This document shows positions 43,503-55,000 of a stretch of DNA of 64,000 nt, piece after piece; the stretch's first letter is position 1; every line of letters begins with the position of its first letter. Below the pieces are notes generated by a model that had not been told where the DNA came from, did not search any database, and was given only the letters and a program-made list of their open reading frames with translations. The stretch is from Takakia lepidozioides (Eukaryota; Streptophyta; Takakiopsida; Takakiales; Takakiaceae). Location: contig CM060734.1 of NCBI GenBank assembly GCA_030704615.1, forward strand, positions 21,576,001 to 21,640,000, written 5' to 3'. The position numbers and the translations under genes were made by a program.

Positions 43503-46500
43503 GTGTCCCTACTTCGAGGGAGAAGCAAGCGTCGAAGAACACTGTATTTCACGTCAAACAAGGAAAGGGCACGCGCTAAGGAGAGGATGAGAAAGGCGAG
43601 ACGGGAGCTTAGAATGGGAGAAGAAACCCCGCGAGATGAGGAAGAGGAAGGGCAAAAGAGGATTCAGCAACCGCAGTGTGGAGAGGAAGGTCTTGAAGTG
43701 ATCCAGGAGGCGACAGACGAGCAACCTGCAATCGAAGGAGGGGATGAGGAGGAAGTAAGCTGGGCTCGGGAGGAAGCAGTGAGAGTACAGAACCTGGCCT
43801 TCAAAGACCAGGGAGAACAAACGGACGTAGGAACGCGGCCGTCTGCCCCTGTTTCGCACCATCGCGACCTCCTTGGAAGCATGTTACCTCAAGACCGCAT
43901 GGAAAAATTGAACGCGACAGGAGCATCATCAAGTGCAAAGCAGAAACCCCAGGTAGCTACGAACTTTCTTTTTCTCTCTCTGTTTCTGTCTTTTTCTCTC
44001 TCTGTTTCATGCTAAGCATTGAGGACGACATCAACCTTGCGTCAACGCAAGGTTGAAGTCGACCTCCAAAGTGTATTTGCTGGGCTCAAAACAGTGCAGA
44101 AACTGCACCACAATCTGTACGGTTTCATGCTAAGCATTGAGGTGGACATCAACCTTGCGTCAACGCAAGGTTGAAGTCGACCTCAATGCTTTTTTGCTGG
44201 GCATAAAACAGTGTAGAAACTGCACTACAATCAAGGTAGAGAGACATGGATGCTTCCGACGCATCATGGATTTCAAAGAGGAAGCAGAGACAGGAGTCTC
44301 CATTTACTGTAGATATTTGCTTCGCTGAACCCCGATAAGAGAGCTCGCAATCAACCTTGCGTCAACGCAAGGTTGATCCCAACCTGCATATTGTATGTTT
44401 AGAGCTTGTAGTGAAACCAACAGAGGCTGCACAGGAATCAACCTTGCGTTGACGCAAGGCTGGTTTTCATGATATCTTTGCACAATGGATGCGTCCGATA
44501 TCCCACTGTCCTCACTGTAAGGTAGGGAAAGTTCATTCTTCGAGGCTCCCAAAAGAACCCTGCGTCAACGCAAAACATAATTTGGGTCCAAACGTCTTTC
44601 CTGTATGCCTTTCAGTCTAAGTTACGTCCCCATCAATCAACCTTGCGTCAAAGCAAGGTTGATGCATGGGAGCTCAATCTCACACTCACAGATTATTAAT
44701 TCTGTGCAGAGGAAAAGAAAAAGGAAATCCGAGGGGGAAGATTTGGCCGCTTCAGAAGGTGAAGGTGATGAAGAGTCACTGGAGGGACACTATGAAAACA
44801 AGGCCGAGGAGATAATGGGTGGGCAAAAAGTGAACTCGTCGAAGGTGATTCTGTCGATGGAGGTTCCCGGCGGAAACCTGGTCATTCCGCTTTGCAGGAT
44901 GATCTCCATGCCCGCTGTTCGACCGGCATTGAGGAACGATATAACAAAGTTGAAGAACGACTTTGTTCACGGCTATGTGAAGGGATCAGCAGTGTTCTAC
45001 GTATCCACTATGAACACAAAAGGAGAGGAGTGTCTTGTAACAGAGGACATTGAGCAAAGTTGGGATGAATGCTGGCGGGATGTGAACAGGGAGTTCGAGT
45101 TCAAGCTGTCGAAGAAGACCTCCACAAAAGCATTCATGGGGAAGATGTTTTTTGTCTGGGATGGGAACCACAGACTGCTTGCCTGGATGGATTACATTTC
45201 AAGCATGCACTCGGACGACATCGAATGGCACTGGAGCGTGGTTTCCATGGTTCTGGATCACAAAGGGCATGTCACGCAGCTCTTGACAGCCATGCACGAC
45301 ATAAACAAGTAAGTCTCCATCTTTGTGTCTGTTCCTCGTTTCGACAATTAGAAATCATCTTATGAGTTGACGGTTTTTCCAGGTCCAACGAAACATCTCA
45401 TGTGACCACCAATCTGTGCCACACTCTGTTCCGCATCCAGAAGGTAGGGCTGATGCCACTGGAGTCATTCACGAACGTGCTTAGTCCACAGCAGATGAAG
45501 AGGTGTGCTGAGAAGAAGACAAGCACATGGTATAGCTTGACAAGGGAGGCTTTCCTTGACTACATGTACACTGTAAGCTTCTTGACACTGCTTGCTTTTT
45601 GACACTGCAAGCTTCTTGACACTACCTGTTGTTACTATTTTCTGACAAGTAATGACAGTGTTTCATTCTTTTTACCTGCAATGTATGCAGCAAGAAATAG
45701 CAGAAACCGGCTTGAAGGCGAAAGCTGAGTACTATGATTCCCACACTGAAGAGCAGCGGTCTGCATCTGGGCTTGAGGACACGATGAAGTTCGAGATGAA
45801 TAATCAAAGGAAGAACCTCATGAGTGCATTCGACAAACAAATCAGGATAGCAGATCCAGGGCTTGGCACAGAATTTTGGAGCAGGTGAAAGTGCACTATG
45901 ACAAGTTTGGCTCCAAGCCAGAAATGACTCAGGAGAAACTACATCGCCTTTCCATTTCAATGGTGGACAATGCAACGAAAATCAGGTGGTTGGAGATATG
46001 GAACTCGGATCCTCTTGTGAGAGACACGAATATGTTTCCAACTCCAGAGAGAGACCCGAAGACACAAGCAATAAAAGTTGTAAGCGACCAGACATTCGAC
46101 CAGTGGCTACACAAAGCCACATTTTGGAGCCAGGTAAGGTTACCACCAAACCATTTTCAGACATGTGTGTTGCTCCGTAATTCCGCTCCCAACCTCTCCA
46201 AAATTCTTACAAGCTTTCTTGTTGCAGTTAGAAAAACGTGCAGTGGCTGCACTTGCTGAGTCGATGGCAGACTACAAAATCAAGATGGCTTGCCCCCGGA
46301 TCACACTGGAGGCCTATATCAGGAGGTGGAAGCTCGCTGTCTGGAACAATTGCTTCTTCAGGGAGTTTGAAAAAGACAAAGGAATCTCCAGATCGTACGA
46401 GTTCAAAAACCAGCTGAACAGCGAGCAAGCAATGAAACGAGTGTTGTACAGGTGTGATCTCCTTACTCAATTGTGGTACTTGAAGGGCGTGCATCTGCAA

Positions 46501-49441
46501 TCTTCTGTCATACTTTCAGATTTGCGAATTTGCGTGGCTTTGAGGGATCTCTGGGGGCTCTGAATGTGCTGTCCAGCAACATTGCGTTGACGCAAAGTTG
46601 TTTCCCATGGTCCTGGTTTCACTTACCTATATCTGGGTATCCCATACTGGCGTTTTATTGCATGTGAATGGGGGTGAATGGACAGGAAAATCAGCCTTGC
46701 GTCAACGCAATGTTGATGAGACGCAGACTATGTACCTTTTCCTCTGGTTTGGGGCAGTTCAAATCCAGATCCAATTCTGCCAACTTGAACATAACAATGT
46801 TTGGAGTCTATTTCAAATGCTATTTTCAGCTTTCACTATGCCAACAAACAGACTTGCGTTGACGCAAGGTTGTTTGGCGGTATGGATTGATGGAAATGTC
46901 CCTGTGCATCCCCCAACTTCCATGCAATTGTAGGAGACTTTCGATTATCAGATATAATATCGATGTTTGTTTCAACAGAGGAATTCAACATTGCGCCAAC
47001 GCAATGTTGAATATCCATAGCAGTACATAGTGAGATGGTGGTTTTCAGGCATTGTTTCCCATTTCATCTGTGAGTGAAAACAACATTGCGTTGACGCAAT
47101 GTTGTATTGCACTTGTCAGTCGTTGTCTCTATCAATACAACGTAACCACTAGGTGTTTCCCATTTCTGCTCGAATCAACATTGCGTCAACGCAAGGTTGA
47201 TTCTGGACAGCAAAAGTTGATTACCAGGTGTTCCCTTCCTTTATTTCAATATCTTCTTCTGAATGTCTGTTCTTTTCCATTTTCCGATTGACTGACTATC
47301 TGGGTTTTTGGTGTTTGATTCAGGTATATGTATCATATCCTCATACCGGGAAAGTACCTTAGCGATGACCCAGACTTCATCTATTCATGGGCTGACCCCT
47401 CCAATGAGAAGACAATGTACACGGCTGGTATTGCCAGAGACTGGAGCAGGGCGCACTTCAGAGACTGTGGGTGGTACCTCGACCTGCCAAAACAGGACAC
47501 ACCATTCGATGAAGTTGTTTTGAGAAACCTGAACGACAATGCCGCAGCGATTGCCCCATTGGCAGACAAAGACATTCAGGACAGAATCATTTCTACTCTG
47601 GCTGCAAAAGAGCCCGAGAGAACTGCCACTCCAAAACGAAAGGGGAAGACTGTCGGGGATCCTAAGGGGAAGGGGAAAAGTGCAGCTCCGCAAGGACAGG
47701 GACCGTCAGAGGTTCCTGTCAGAGAGCCTTCTCCCGCAAGGAGGGATAGGAGAACATCAAAGTCGAGGGAGCAGCCTTACGAGGCGAGAGAACATCCCTC
47801 CAGGGTTTTGGGCCAGTTCAATCGTAGGGTGCTGAATGAAAGTTTTCTTGCAATGATGGAGTCCAGGAAGTCCACATTCAAAGGGGTGCCCTCGAAATCA
47901 TGGGACATGCTTGTTTCGTTCCTCACTCAGGTAAACACTTCTGTCTAAACTGTTGTATGAATAATTGTGTTTTGGCATCTTGTTGTGGCTTTTCCAGGGG
48001 ATTGATCTCCTGCTCGATTTGGATTGGGCTTCTTACACTGTCTCCTGTTTTTCCCTGTAGGTGACAAAAAATCCGGAATGGGTGAATGGAGTTCAGCAGG
48101 CATACGCGACTGACCTTGTGGTGCTGGACATTCCTGACGGTTATCCTGTCCCTGATGTGTTCCCTTCCAATTCGACCCCGACTTGGAACAAATCGGATTC
48201 TCGTTATTGGCAGTGGGCTTTCTCGTTCAGCAACAAATTCCTTTCGGACTCGGGGGCTCTTCTTCTCATGCAGTCAAAGGACATGTCGGCCCGAAGAACT
48301 CTTTTCAGCTACATGAAAGCCTCCGGGTTTCGTGTCATCAAAACTTGGACATGCATCAATACTCTGCCTCTTACGAAGGGCGAGTTCCCGGGGCAGAAAA
48401 GTGAGTTGGTTCCTTTCAATTCATGTTTGTTGTTTTTTCGGTAAATAAAAATGCTGGGTTATGCCTTCTGTCTCATGCTCTCTTCCTCATTGTTGACAGA
48501 CACGGGTGTTCGAAGCTTTGTGCCTGGTGAGGCGGAAGGACACTCTTCCTCCTGGTGTTGCTGAGTTCCAGATGAGGGACCTTGCAGCTCATATTGACCC
48601 CACCTGCGAGCCTATGGAGGATGATGTTCTCTTCAATTACGTGGACTCGGGTCGAACTATGAAAAGGTCGATTGGTGTCCCTTGGAGAGGTGCACGGGAG
48701 AAATCTCCAGCTTTCATGCAGACTTTGGTGGAGACATGCAGCCGTCATGGTGGACGAGTGGTCGACTTGTCTATGGGCACAGGTGGGGCACTTCACATTG
48801 TGATTGACATATGGGCAGTAACCTTAGGGAAACCCTGTTTTTATTTCTCGTTCTTCTTGGATTTGCAGGAGCATGTTTTCATGCTTGCAAGAGCGCCGGA
48901 AGGCACTTCTTCGGCATGGAAGCTGATACGGAGCTCTTCTCGAGCGAGCTTCGTCAGCTTGAGTCGGACACTACTTCTACCCCATCCAAAGAGGGACTTC
49001 TGGAGGAGCCCGAAGCGCCTGACGAGGATCTGGACGTGGACTCCGATTTTGAGTGTGAGTAAGTTCTTCTGTAGTCGTTCAAAATATGTGGCATTTCCTT
49101 GTGTCGTTCCCGTTCGAAAAAATTGCGTAACATTGTCTATATCTGGATGTTAACATCTGCCACCATTTCTCTTGTTCCTTTCCAGAGTTCTGCACCAGTC
49201 ATTGAATCAGCAGACACCTTTCGGATTCCAAGGATACTACATGTCCCCGAGTCCCCCTAGATCCAACCGCTTGCCGGTTTACGCGGAAGCTTGCGCACGG
49301 GTGTTATCCGAACAAACACTGTATTCGCATCTCCATAAAGGTCGTGGAAAAAAAAAACGTCATGTATGTGCTGCTGTATTCATAGATGATATTGCTATTA
49401 ACTCTGGCAGTGGTTCCTCTGAAACCTCCAATATTTCTTGA
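43503..49441 (+). CDS. ParB-like domain/beta-class amino-methyltransferase-like protein
   Basis: Ten exons: 43503-43952, 44710-45308, 45383-45572, 45691-46133, 46228-46451, 47324-47930, 48061-48400, 48500-48782, 48869-49058 and 49186-49441, about 1190 residues. Exon 1 is basic then acidic, and exon 2 opens with an NLS-like RKRKRK. Exon 2 then holds a ParB-like segment (GGQKVNSSKV to VWDGNHRLLAW). Exons 3-6 are mostly helical, with a Lys/Pro/Gly linker. Exon 7 gives VVLDIPDGYPVPD in the motif IV position and a helix-strand pattern to GALLLMQS. Exon 8 gives GVPWRGAREKSP and VVDLSMGTG. Exon 9 gives HFFGMEAD. Motif IV before motif I is the beta-class order of N4-cytosine/N6-adenine methyltransferases. 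The usual DPPY reads DIPD. A missing T (~45878) and an extra A (48397-48400) break the frame. Confidence 0.75.
44006..44665. repeat. palindromes in intron 1 of copy B
   Basis: Six palindromes with arm TCAACCTTGCGT, a 2-bp centre (CA or TG) and the complementary arm. 44031-44056, 44149-44174 and 44351-44376 are perfect. 44438-44463 and 44637-44662 have small mismatches, and the one around 44561-44572 keeps only the core. The first two lie in a 118-bp tandem duplication that starts TTTCATGCTAAGCATTGAGG. Short ORFs here are not genes. Confidence 0.9.
46577..47201. repeat. palindromes in intron 5 of copy B
   Basis: Six more members at 46577-46600, 46691-46716, 46852-46872, 46984-47011, 47080-47105 and 47174-47201. 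Most have arm CAACATTGCG instead of CAACCTTGCG, with the matching change in the other arm. Two are hybrids with one arm of each type. Centres are TG, CA or, once, a C in place of T (GCGCCAACGC). None overlaps an exon. Confidence 0.9.
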
Positions 49442-49904
49442 CGGTTCAAGTACTGAGGCTCAATAAATTGTGTTTTGGCTTTGCTTCCATCCCATACTGT
49501 TTTTCAAGTTCTCTGCGCGTTCCCGTAAGTACAGTTAGGGATTGCCTACGGTATTTCTTCGGAGTGCGGAATTGAAAAATGTTTGTGTGTTGGAGTGAAT
49601 GTACTGCTTTGCCAAAAAAACATTTTTTCTTTTCAGATTCAGTTCTGTAGTGGGCGATCTCCTCATTCCAAAGTCAGGATCTCCCACAAAATTCATCCGC
49701 AAACCTGCCATTGTTCTCGGCCACAAGGAATATTCATGTGGGGGCAGTAAAGAGGGATAAAAAATTAGGACATAGGGGGGGGGGGGGGGGGAAGCACGGA
49801 CATAGGTAAAAGGGGGGGGGGGAGCACGGTAATAGGGGTGAGAGCACGGAACCGCGGTAATAGGGGAGGGGAGCACGGAATTAGGGCCTGAACACGTGGA
49901 TGTT
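49442..49904. other. subterminal region of B with G-runs
   Basis: Non-coding. Contains several G-runs (around 49777-49792 and 49811-49822) within repeated GGGGAGCACGG(A/T)AATAGG-like units between about 49750 and 49885. The G-runs could form quadruplexes. No gene seen. Confidence 0.6.
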
Positions 49905-49980
49905 TGCTGACGTGGCGTGAGCCTAGCCAGGCTCACAGGCTCACAGGCTCACAGGCCAGGCTCACGCGCAAGCATTCCCC
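49905..49980 (-). repeat. terminal repeat region, methyltransferase-side end of B
   Basis: Read inwards from the border, it begins GGGGAATGCTTGCGCGTGAG, then CC, then three tandem CTGTGAGC units, then GGCTCACGCCACGTCAGCA. The last block is shared with the equivalent end of element A (14075-14160). Confidence 0.85.
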
Positions 49981-49989
49981 CACAGGCGG
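49981..49989. repeat. 9-bp target-site duplication, element B right
   Basis: CACAGGCGG, identical to 38620-38628. The interrupted reading frame resumes directly after it. Confidence 0.85.
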
Positions 49990-51104
49990 TGCAGCTGCTG
50001 AAAGTTGCGATTGGAAGGGCTGCTACGCAAAGAGTGGTCCTTGTGTCATCGGGGGTTGATGATCTAATTTATTCAGAACTTTGAGCCTCGGACATGAGTT
50101 ACTCAGGTGAAGGGAGTGGATATAGAGATTACTCCCTAGTACTTGCAACAACTGTTCGAATTGCCATCTGGTCAGTGAATGTGGATGAGCATAGGGCAAG
50201 ATTGCAAATAGGGGATTTGTTCCAAGAAACGAGTTTCTTTAGGACCCAGGGATACACCTGCACCAAGGCCGAGTACCCAGGGTTAAGGGAAGTTGGCCAA
50301 ATACTGAACGTTTTGTTTGCCATGAAACAAAATCAACAGTACGTTAGTAGATCTTTCACGGAGGAGGTACTGAAAGCCTTGAGAGGAGAGGATGTAGTTT
50401 GGGCGGAGATGATGTTCAATGGTCTGGTGGAGGAGATGAAGCGATTACAAAATACTACTGCTAAGTCCCCGATCATTGTGTCTGGCCCAATAATTACGCA
50501 AATTATCTTTAACTCTTGTTTGCTTGATGCGCGAGAACGCAAGGAGATGGGAGTGTTTGAGACAGCCACAACTGCAGTTGAGGAGCAGGGCTTTTCACAA
50601 GGTGAAGGGGGATTGGAGGGGAAGCACGAGTCCAAGAGACAGAAGCGGGATGCGATTGTAGTGGCAGATCCACTAGCTTCAAGGAAACCACAAGATGATG
50701 TTTCCATAGCTCTTGTGCAGGATAAGGAGTAGCAGCACAGGGGGCTGTTATTGCTGGAAGCACGACCTTTGGAGAGGGGGGAGGAAGAAGTTACTTTAGT
50801 GCCACAACCACCACAGCCAGTTGACTCGGTTGCCCCAGTGGTAACTCAAATTGTACATGCTGTCACACCGGAGCCTCTTGCTGTGGAAGGAGAAGGGTTG
50901 GACATCCCCACTATAGAGCATGTAGTGGCAGAAATTGAGAAGGGTGAGCTTCTCTATGAAAACTCTGGCATAGCGTTGAGCTATGCAACACTGACCGCCT
51001 ATCTATCCATTGCAAACCTGCAACCTGTTCGCCTTTGCACTCTATCCGCTTTGGATAGGCTCATGCACGAATCCCTGCACTCTAGGCTGAACCGCTTTTT
51101 ATGA
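49990..51104 (+). pseudogene. downstream ORF of retroelement 2, 3' part
   Basis: This continues, in frame across one target copy, the frame that opens at 38562. The frame runs from 49990 to 51104 with only two stops: a TGA at about 50082-50084 and a TAG at 50730-50732. The 212-codon middle part (50094-50732) includes AIWSVNVDEHRARLQIGDLF, REVGQILNVLFAMKQ and VWAEMMFNGLVEEMKRL, which is helical, then a basic stretch (KHESKRQKRD). The tail is Pro/Val/Glu-rich. I recognise no family. It could be a capsid-like or accessory protein of the retroelement, and nothing suggests an enzyme. An inverted LTR fragment follows at once. Confidence 0.5.
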
Positions 51105-51113
51105 TCTGAAAAC

Positions 51114-51474
51114 ACAAGTGCTACAACTAACTCGAACCTGGCACTCACAAACTCGAGCTGATCTTTCTCGAGTGATAAAGAAAGAAATGATACAAGCACA
51201 CAAGCTCTCTCAAACTCATATACTTGCACATGAAAACATCACTCATATATTAAGTCGAGCCAAGTGCACCCCATGCCATGGGGAATCCACACTACGGCGC
51301 CATAGCTCGACGCGGTGAGGCTCAACTCGAGAAAGATGAACCCACCGCGATCTGCCATGAAGATAACAACGCCAGGTGCCCAAACATATATTGGATTGAC
51401 ACTTGGGTCAATCCCAAATGTCAATATATAAAAGCTAGTTATTTCCTTCACACTAGTAGTAAAATAACTTGACA
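51114..51474 (-). mobile_element. inverted LTR fragment, retroelement 3 family
   Basis: On the minus strand this begins TGTCAAGTTATTTTACTACT at 51474 and matches the start of the LTR at 29410 over about 360 bp. Shared blocks include the GACATTTGGGATTGACCCAA stretch and the GATCTTTCTCGAGTGATAAA region. No internal element sequence accompanies it, so it is a solo or truncated LTR. Confidence 0.8.
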
Positions 51475-52013
51475 GCCGCCCCCTCTCGGTACAATTTGGA
51501 CTTACAAACAGTGGCTTAAAGCTCCTAGGGGAAATCACCCACTCCAAATCAGAAATCAGGACACTTTGGTGAACGGTTTCCAGCTGTTGTCAGCCTGCTT
51601 GGATCAGGAAAAGGAAGAAGAAAACCATAGGATAGAACTTCATCAGACGAGAGAATACATCAATGGGGTCAGGGTTCATTATGCCAACACAGAAGCAGCA
51701 TCAGAATCAACTGACATCAACGATATCTCATCTCTAGACGACATAAGCTCGGACAAAGACAACATGGCGACAGCTGTTACCACCATGCATATCTCCCCTC
51801 CAACCATTGAGGTGACCAGCCCTGCATCACCCCCAGCCATTGTCGACGCATCCCAATATCTCCCCATTTAGGATCTTTCTCCCACCATTCATCTGCAGGC
51901 CCCTCACCAGGTTCCCTTCTCACCATCTCCTTGCTTTCTATACCAAGTGCTTGCAAAAGACTCTACCAGATGTTGGATGCTATATGAAAAAAAAAAAAAA
52001 AAAAAAAAAAAAA
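51475..52013 (+). other. short segment ending in a 28-A tail
   Basis: An open stretch (51566-51871, Ser/Asp-rich, no domain) and then non-coding sequence end in an A-run at 51986-52013. A 3' A-tract suggests the 3' end of a retroposed copy or a truncated LINE/SINE, but no target duplication could be identified. Confidence 0.4.
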
Positions 52014-55000
52014 ACAACAAGAGGGCGGAACAGCTAGGGCATATGTTGCCCCACCTTCAACCTTGCAGATGACATCCCATCTGGAACGCTTCCATGCGAC
52101 GGCTCTCTTGTGGTCAGATACCCTCAAATCCAGTCACTATTCTCAGCTGTCTTTTTTCCAAAAGGGATGCACATCCAAACCATCACCATTTCGAAAGTTC
52201 CCCCGGATCAATTTCAGGCAATGCCTCCCGCCTCTCAACCTCTATCCACCAGGGCAGTATTCATTAGAGTCTGCAAAAAGACATCGAAACCTCCTAACCC
52301 ATTTGTTTGGATTACTTCATTGAGACCTCGCCACAACAGAATTCAGTTCTCCTTCCGATATATTAGGCCATCAAATTGTCATATCATTGCTCCATTGTCA
52401 CATCAGTATGCCATAGGGAACAAGAGATAGTCGCCCTAATGATTGTCATAAAGTAACAATCAGGAAATCTTATATCAAACTTTTAGTGTTTACCCACCCC
52501 TTGTTTTGGGTAAAACATGTGTACAAAACCAAAGGGGGCAGGTATTGGGACTTAGGTAATGAAGTCTGGCAGGGGTTTACCACCTGGTTATATTCAGACA
52601 AAACATCTACCAGCAGCATATCTTAATTGGGTATTTTTTTATGGTGCTATAAAGAGCAAAGCCATAACCAGGAGAAACATAGAAACATTTGAGCCAAAGA
52701 AATATCTAAATCTGACATAAGGCATCGGCTACAGGGGACCGGCAAACAAGAGTAATGTGCATTGACCGGATCATGTATTATCAAATGAGACCTCAAGTCT
52801 GGGCCCTACTCTCTCTCTAGATGTCACTTAATCTTCTCTCATGGAACATCAGAGGCCTGGGGTCAGACCCGACGTCTCTCAAGAGGTCAAAATCAAAAAC
52901 TGGTTGGCCCCATTCCTTTCTTCGGACTCAGTCATTTTCCTGCAAGAGCACAAACTAGATCAACTTAAAATAGATAGCCTCTCAGACCACCTCTGGCCTC
53001 TTTCAAATTCACTATGGAAACCCACCATGGAGGGCACAAGGGGGGGAACAACAATCCTCCTTTCCCCATGAATCTTTCAGCAGAATCTATTTGGCTCTCG
53101 GGAAGGCTTCAGTTTTGTTCAATTACTCTCCCCAACAACTCTGGAACCATTGGACTAGTGAATATCTATGCGCCAAACTCATCAATAGAACGTTCTCAAT
53201 TTTGGTTGACCTTGAATTCCAAAATGAGAGATCAGCCTTCAATTGACAACTGGATATTATCAGGAGATCTCAACATGGTTGAGGCCTCGCAGGATAGAAA
53301 GGGTCTTGGCTCCTTCAATCCCAACCCTGACGAGATGGACCAATGGACCTCTTGCTTGCAAACCCATAGTCTGGCTGAGGCCATGCCAATCTCTGCTCAG
53401 GCTTCGGGTCTTATATTCACTTGGACAAATAACAGAACATTGGCAGATCTCTGTATGGCGCGCCTTGACAGAACCTATGTCTCCCTTGACCTGGTGCAGC
53501 TCTCAACAAGGATCCCCCAAGAGCCAATTCCTCAAGGATTTGACCATGCACCCATTTCTCTCTTGGTTCAATTCCCTGGTTGTCAACGTCGTGGCAGAGG
53601 CTTGTTCAAAATCAACAATCTACTGCTTAAGCTACCTGCCTTTAAACAGGGCCTTCGTCAAGGTTGGGCCAACGCTGGGCTCCCCAATCAAAACCCAACC
53701 GAAAAATTCTTGGCCAAGCTCAAAGCAGTAAATATAGAGAGTCAAAAAATGAGCCTGGCCGTGTCAATCATTAGGACGAAAAATGTAGCAGCCTTGGAAA
53801 AGTGTCTTAATGTATGCCAAGCCAGAATGGAATCGACCAGATGTGATGAACATACATACCACACCTATGTTTAGGCCAGATGCAACCTTGACACCTACCA
53901 TAAAATCCAGGAAAGGGAAGCTTAAACTACAGGCAGGGGTCAACTGGTCGTCCAAAGGCGAGAAGATGACAAAATACTTCTTTGACAAGACCCGGCTTCG
54001 AAGGGCTGCTCAAGCCATCTCGGAACTTATAGACCAATCTTTGGGATTATCTACTACTTCTCCCAAAGCTATGGCCGCTCTATCCAGTAAACACTTTCAG
54101 TAGCTATTTTCATCAGACCATATCAACCTCGATCCATCTCCCTCTCAGACTGACAGCCTGGCACATTCACCCACCATCCTTTCGGGTCAAAAAGTCGTTT
54201 CCCTTGAAGGGGAGCTCACAGAGATCGAGCTAGAGGAGGCCTTGAAAAAACTTCAAAACAGTAAGTCTCCAGGAATGGATGGACTCTCTGATCAGGCCCA
54301 ATCAAACAGGGTTTATAAAAGGTAGATTCATCCTTGACAATCTTCTTTTAGCTCAAGAGGTACCAAAATTCGCCTCTAGATCAGGTCAGGCTATTGCCAT
54401 GCTTCTCTTGGATTTTGAAAAGGCGTTTGACAGAGTGGAATGGCCCTTCCTCCTTGCAGCTTTGGCTAAGATAGGCTTTCCACCACATTTCTGCAGTTGG
54501 GTACGCATTCGTTTGACAACATCATCCAGCAGGAATTTGCCCCAATACTGCAAAAGCTCAAAAGGAAACTCACCTACTGGGGCTCGAAGCACCTTTCCCT
54601 CACTGGCCGGGTCTTGGTGGCTAACCAAATCTGCTCATCTGGTATGTGGTATTACTCCTCAGCATGGCATCCAAAAACAAGTCCAAGAAGCTAGAGGCCT
54701 CCTTAGAAACTACATCTGGAGGGCTCGCAAAGCCATAGACAACAAAAGACCACAAATAAGTTGGAAACAAATCTGCCTTACCAAAAAGAAGGGGGGCTTG
54801 GGGGTTTTAGATTTGGAATCTCAAATCAATGCGCTTCTTGCAAAATGGATTCCACGTTTCTTGGGGCCAGAAGGAGGATGCTGGAAATTTCTAGTCCATG
54901 ATCACATCATTACTTCCTCGCCCCTCAAAGTCCCAGTCTGGCAACCCTCGCTACGCTGGATTGCACATGGGTTCAATCTCAAGGCAAAAGGATCACCTCT

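Larger units (their letters stand above)
38629..49980. mobile_element. MULE-like transposon B with ParB/methyltransferase gene
   Basis: An 11.35-kb element, the better preserved of two copies. It has related termini at 38629 and 49980, 9-bp target duplications, a minus-strand transposase (39337-42841) and a plus-strand ten-exon ParB/methyltransferase-like gene (43503-49441), divergent across 42842-43502. It has no nested retroelements. Palindromic repeats lie in the transposase-side subterminal region and in introns 1 and 5 of the methyltransferase-like gene, but not in exons. Visible lesions are few: about one frameshift in the transposase and two single-base problems in the other gene. Its intact relatives could therefore be active, or these may be consensus errors. 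It sits in the 3' ORF of retroelement 2. Confidence 0.9.

Noticed and set aside
43503-49441. Bacterial or phage contamination as the source of the ParB/methyltransferase-like gene
   Set aside because: Ten exons with GT/AG borders conserved between two copies, inside a transposon with eukaryotic features.
49777-49822. G-runs as a telomeric or regulatory quadruplex element
   Set aside because: Irregular homopolymer runs within a subterminal repeat. No telomere motif, and length may be unreliable.
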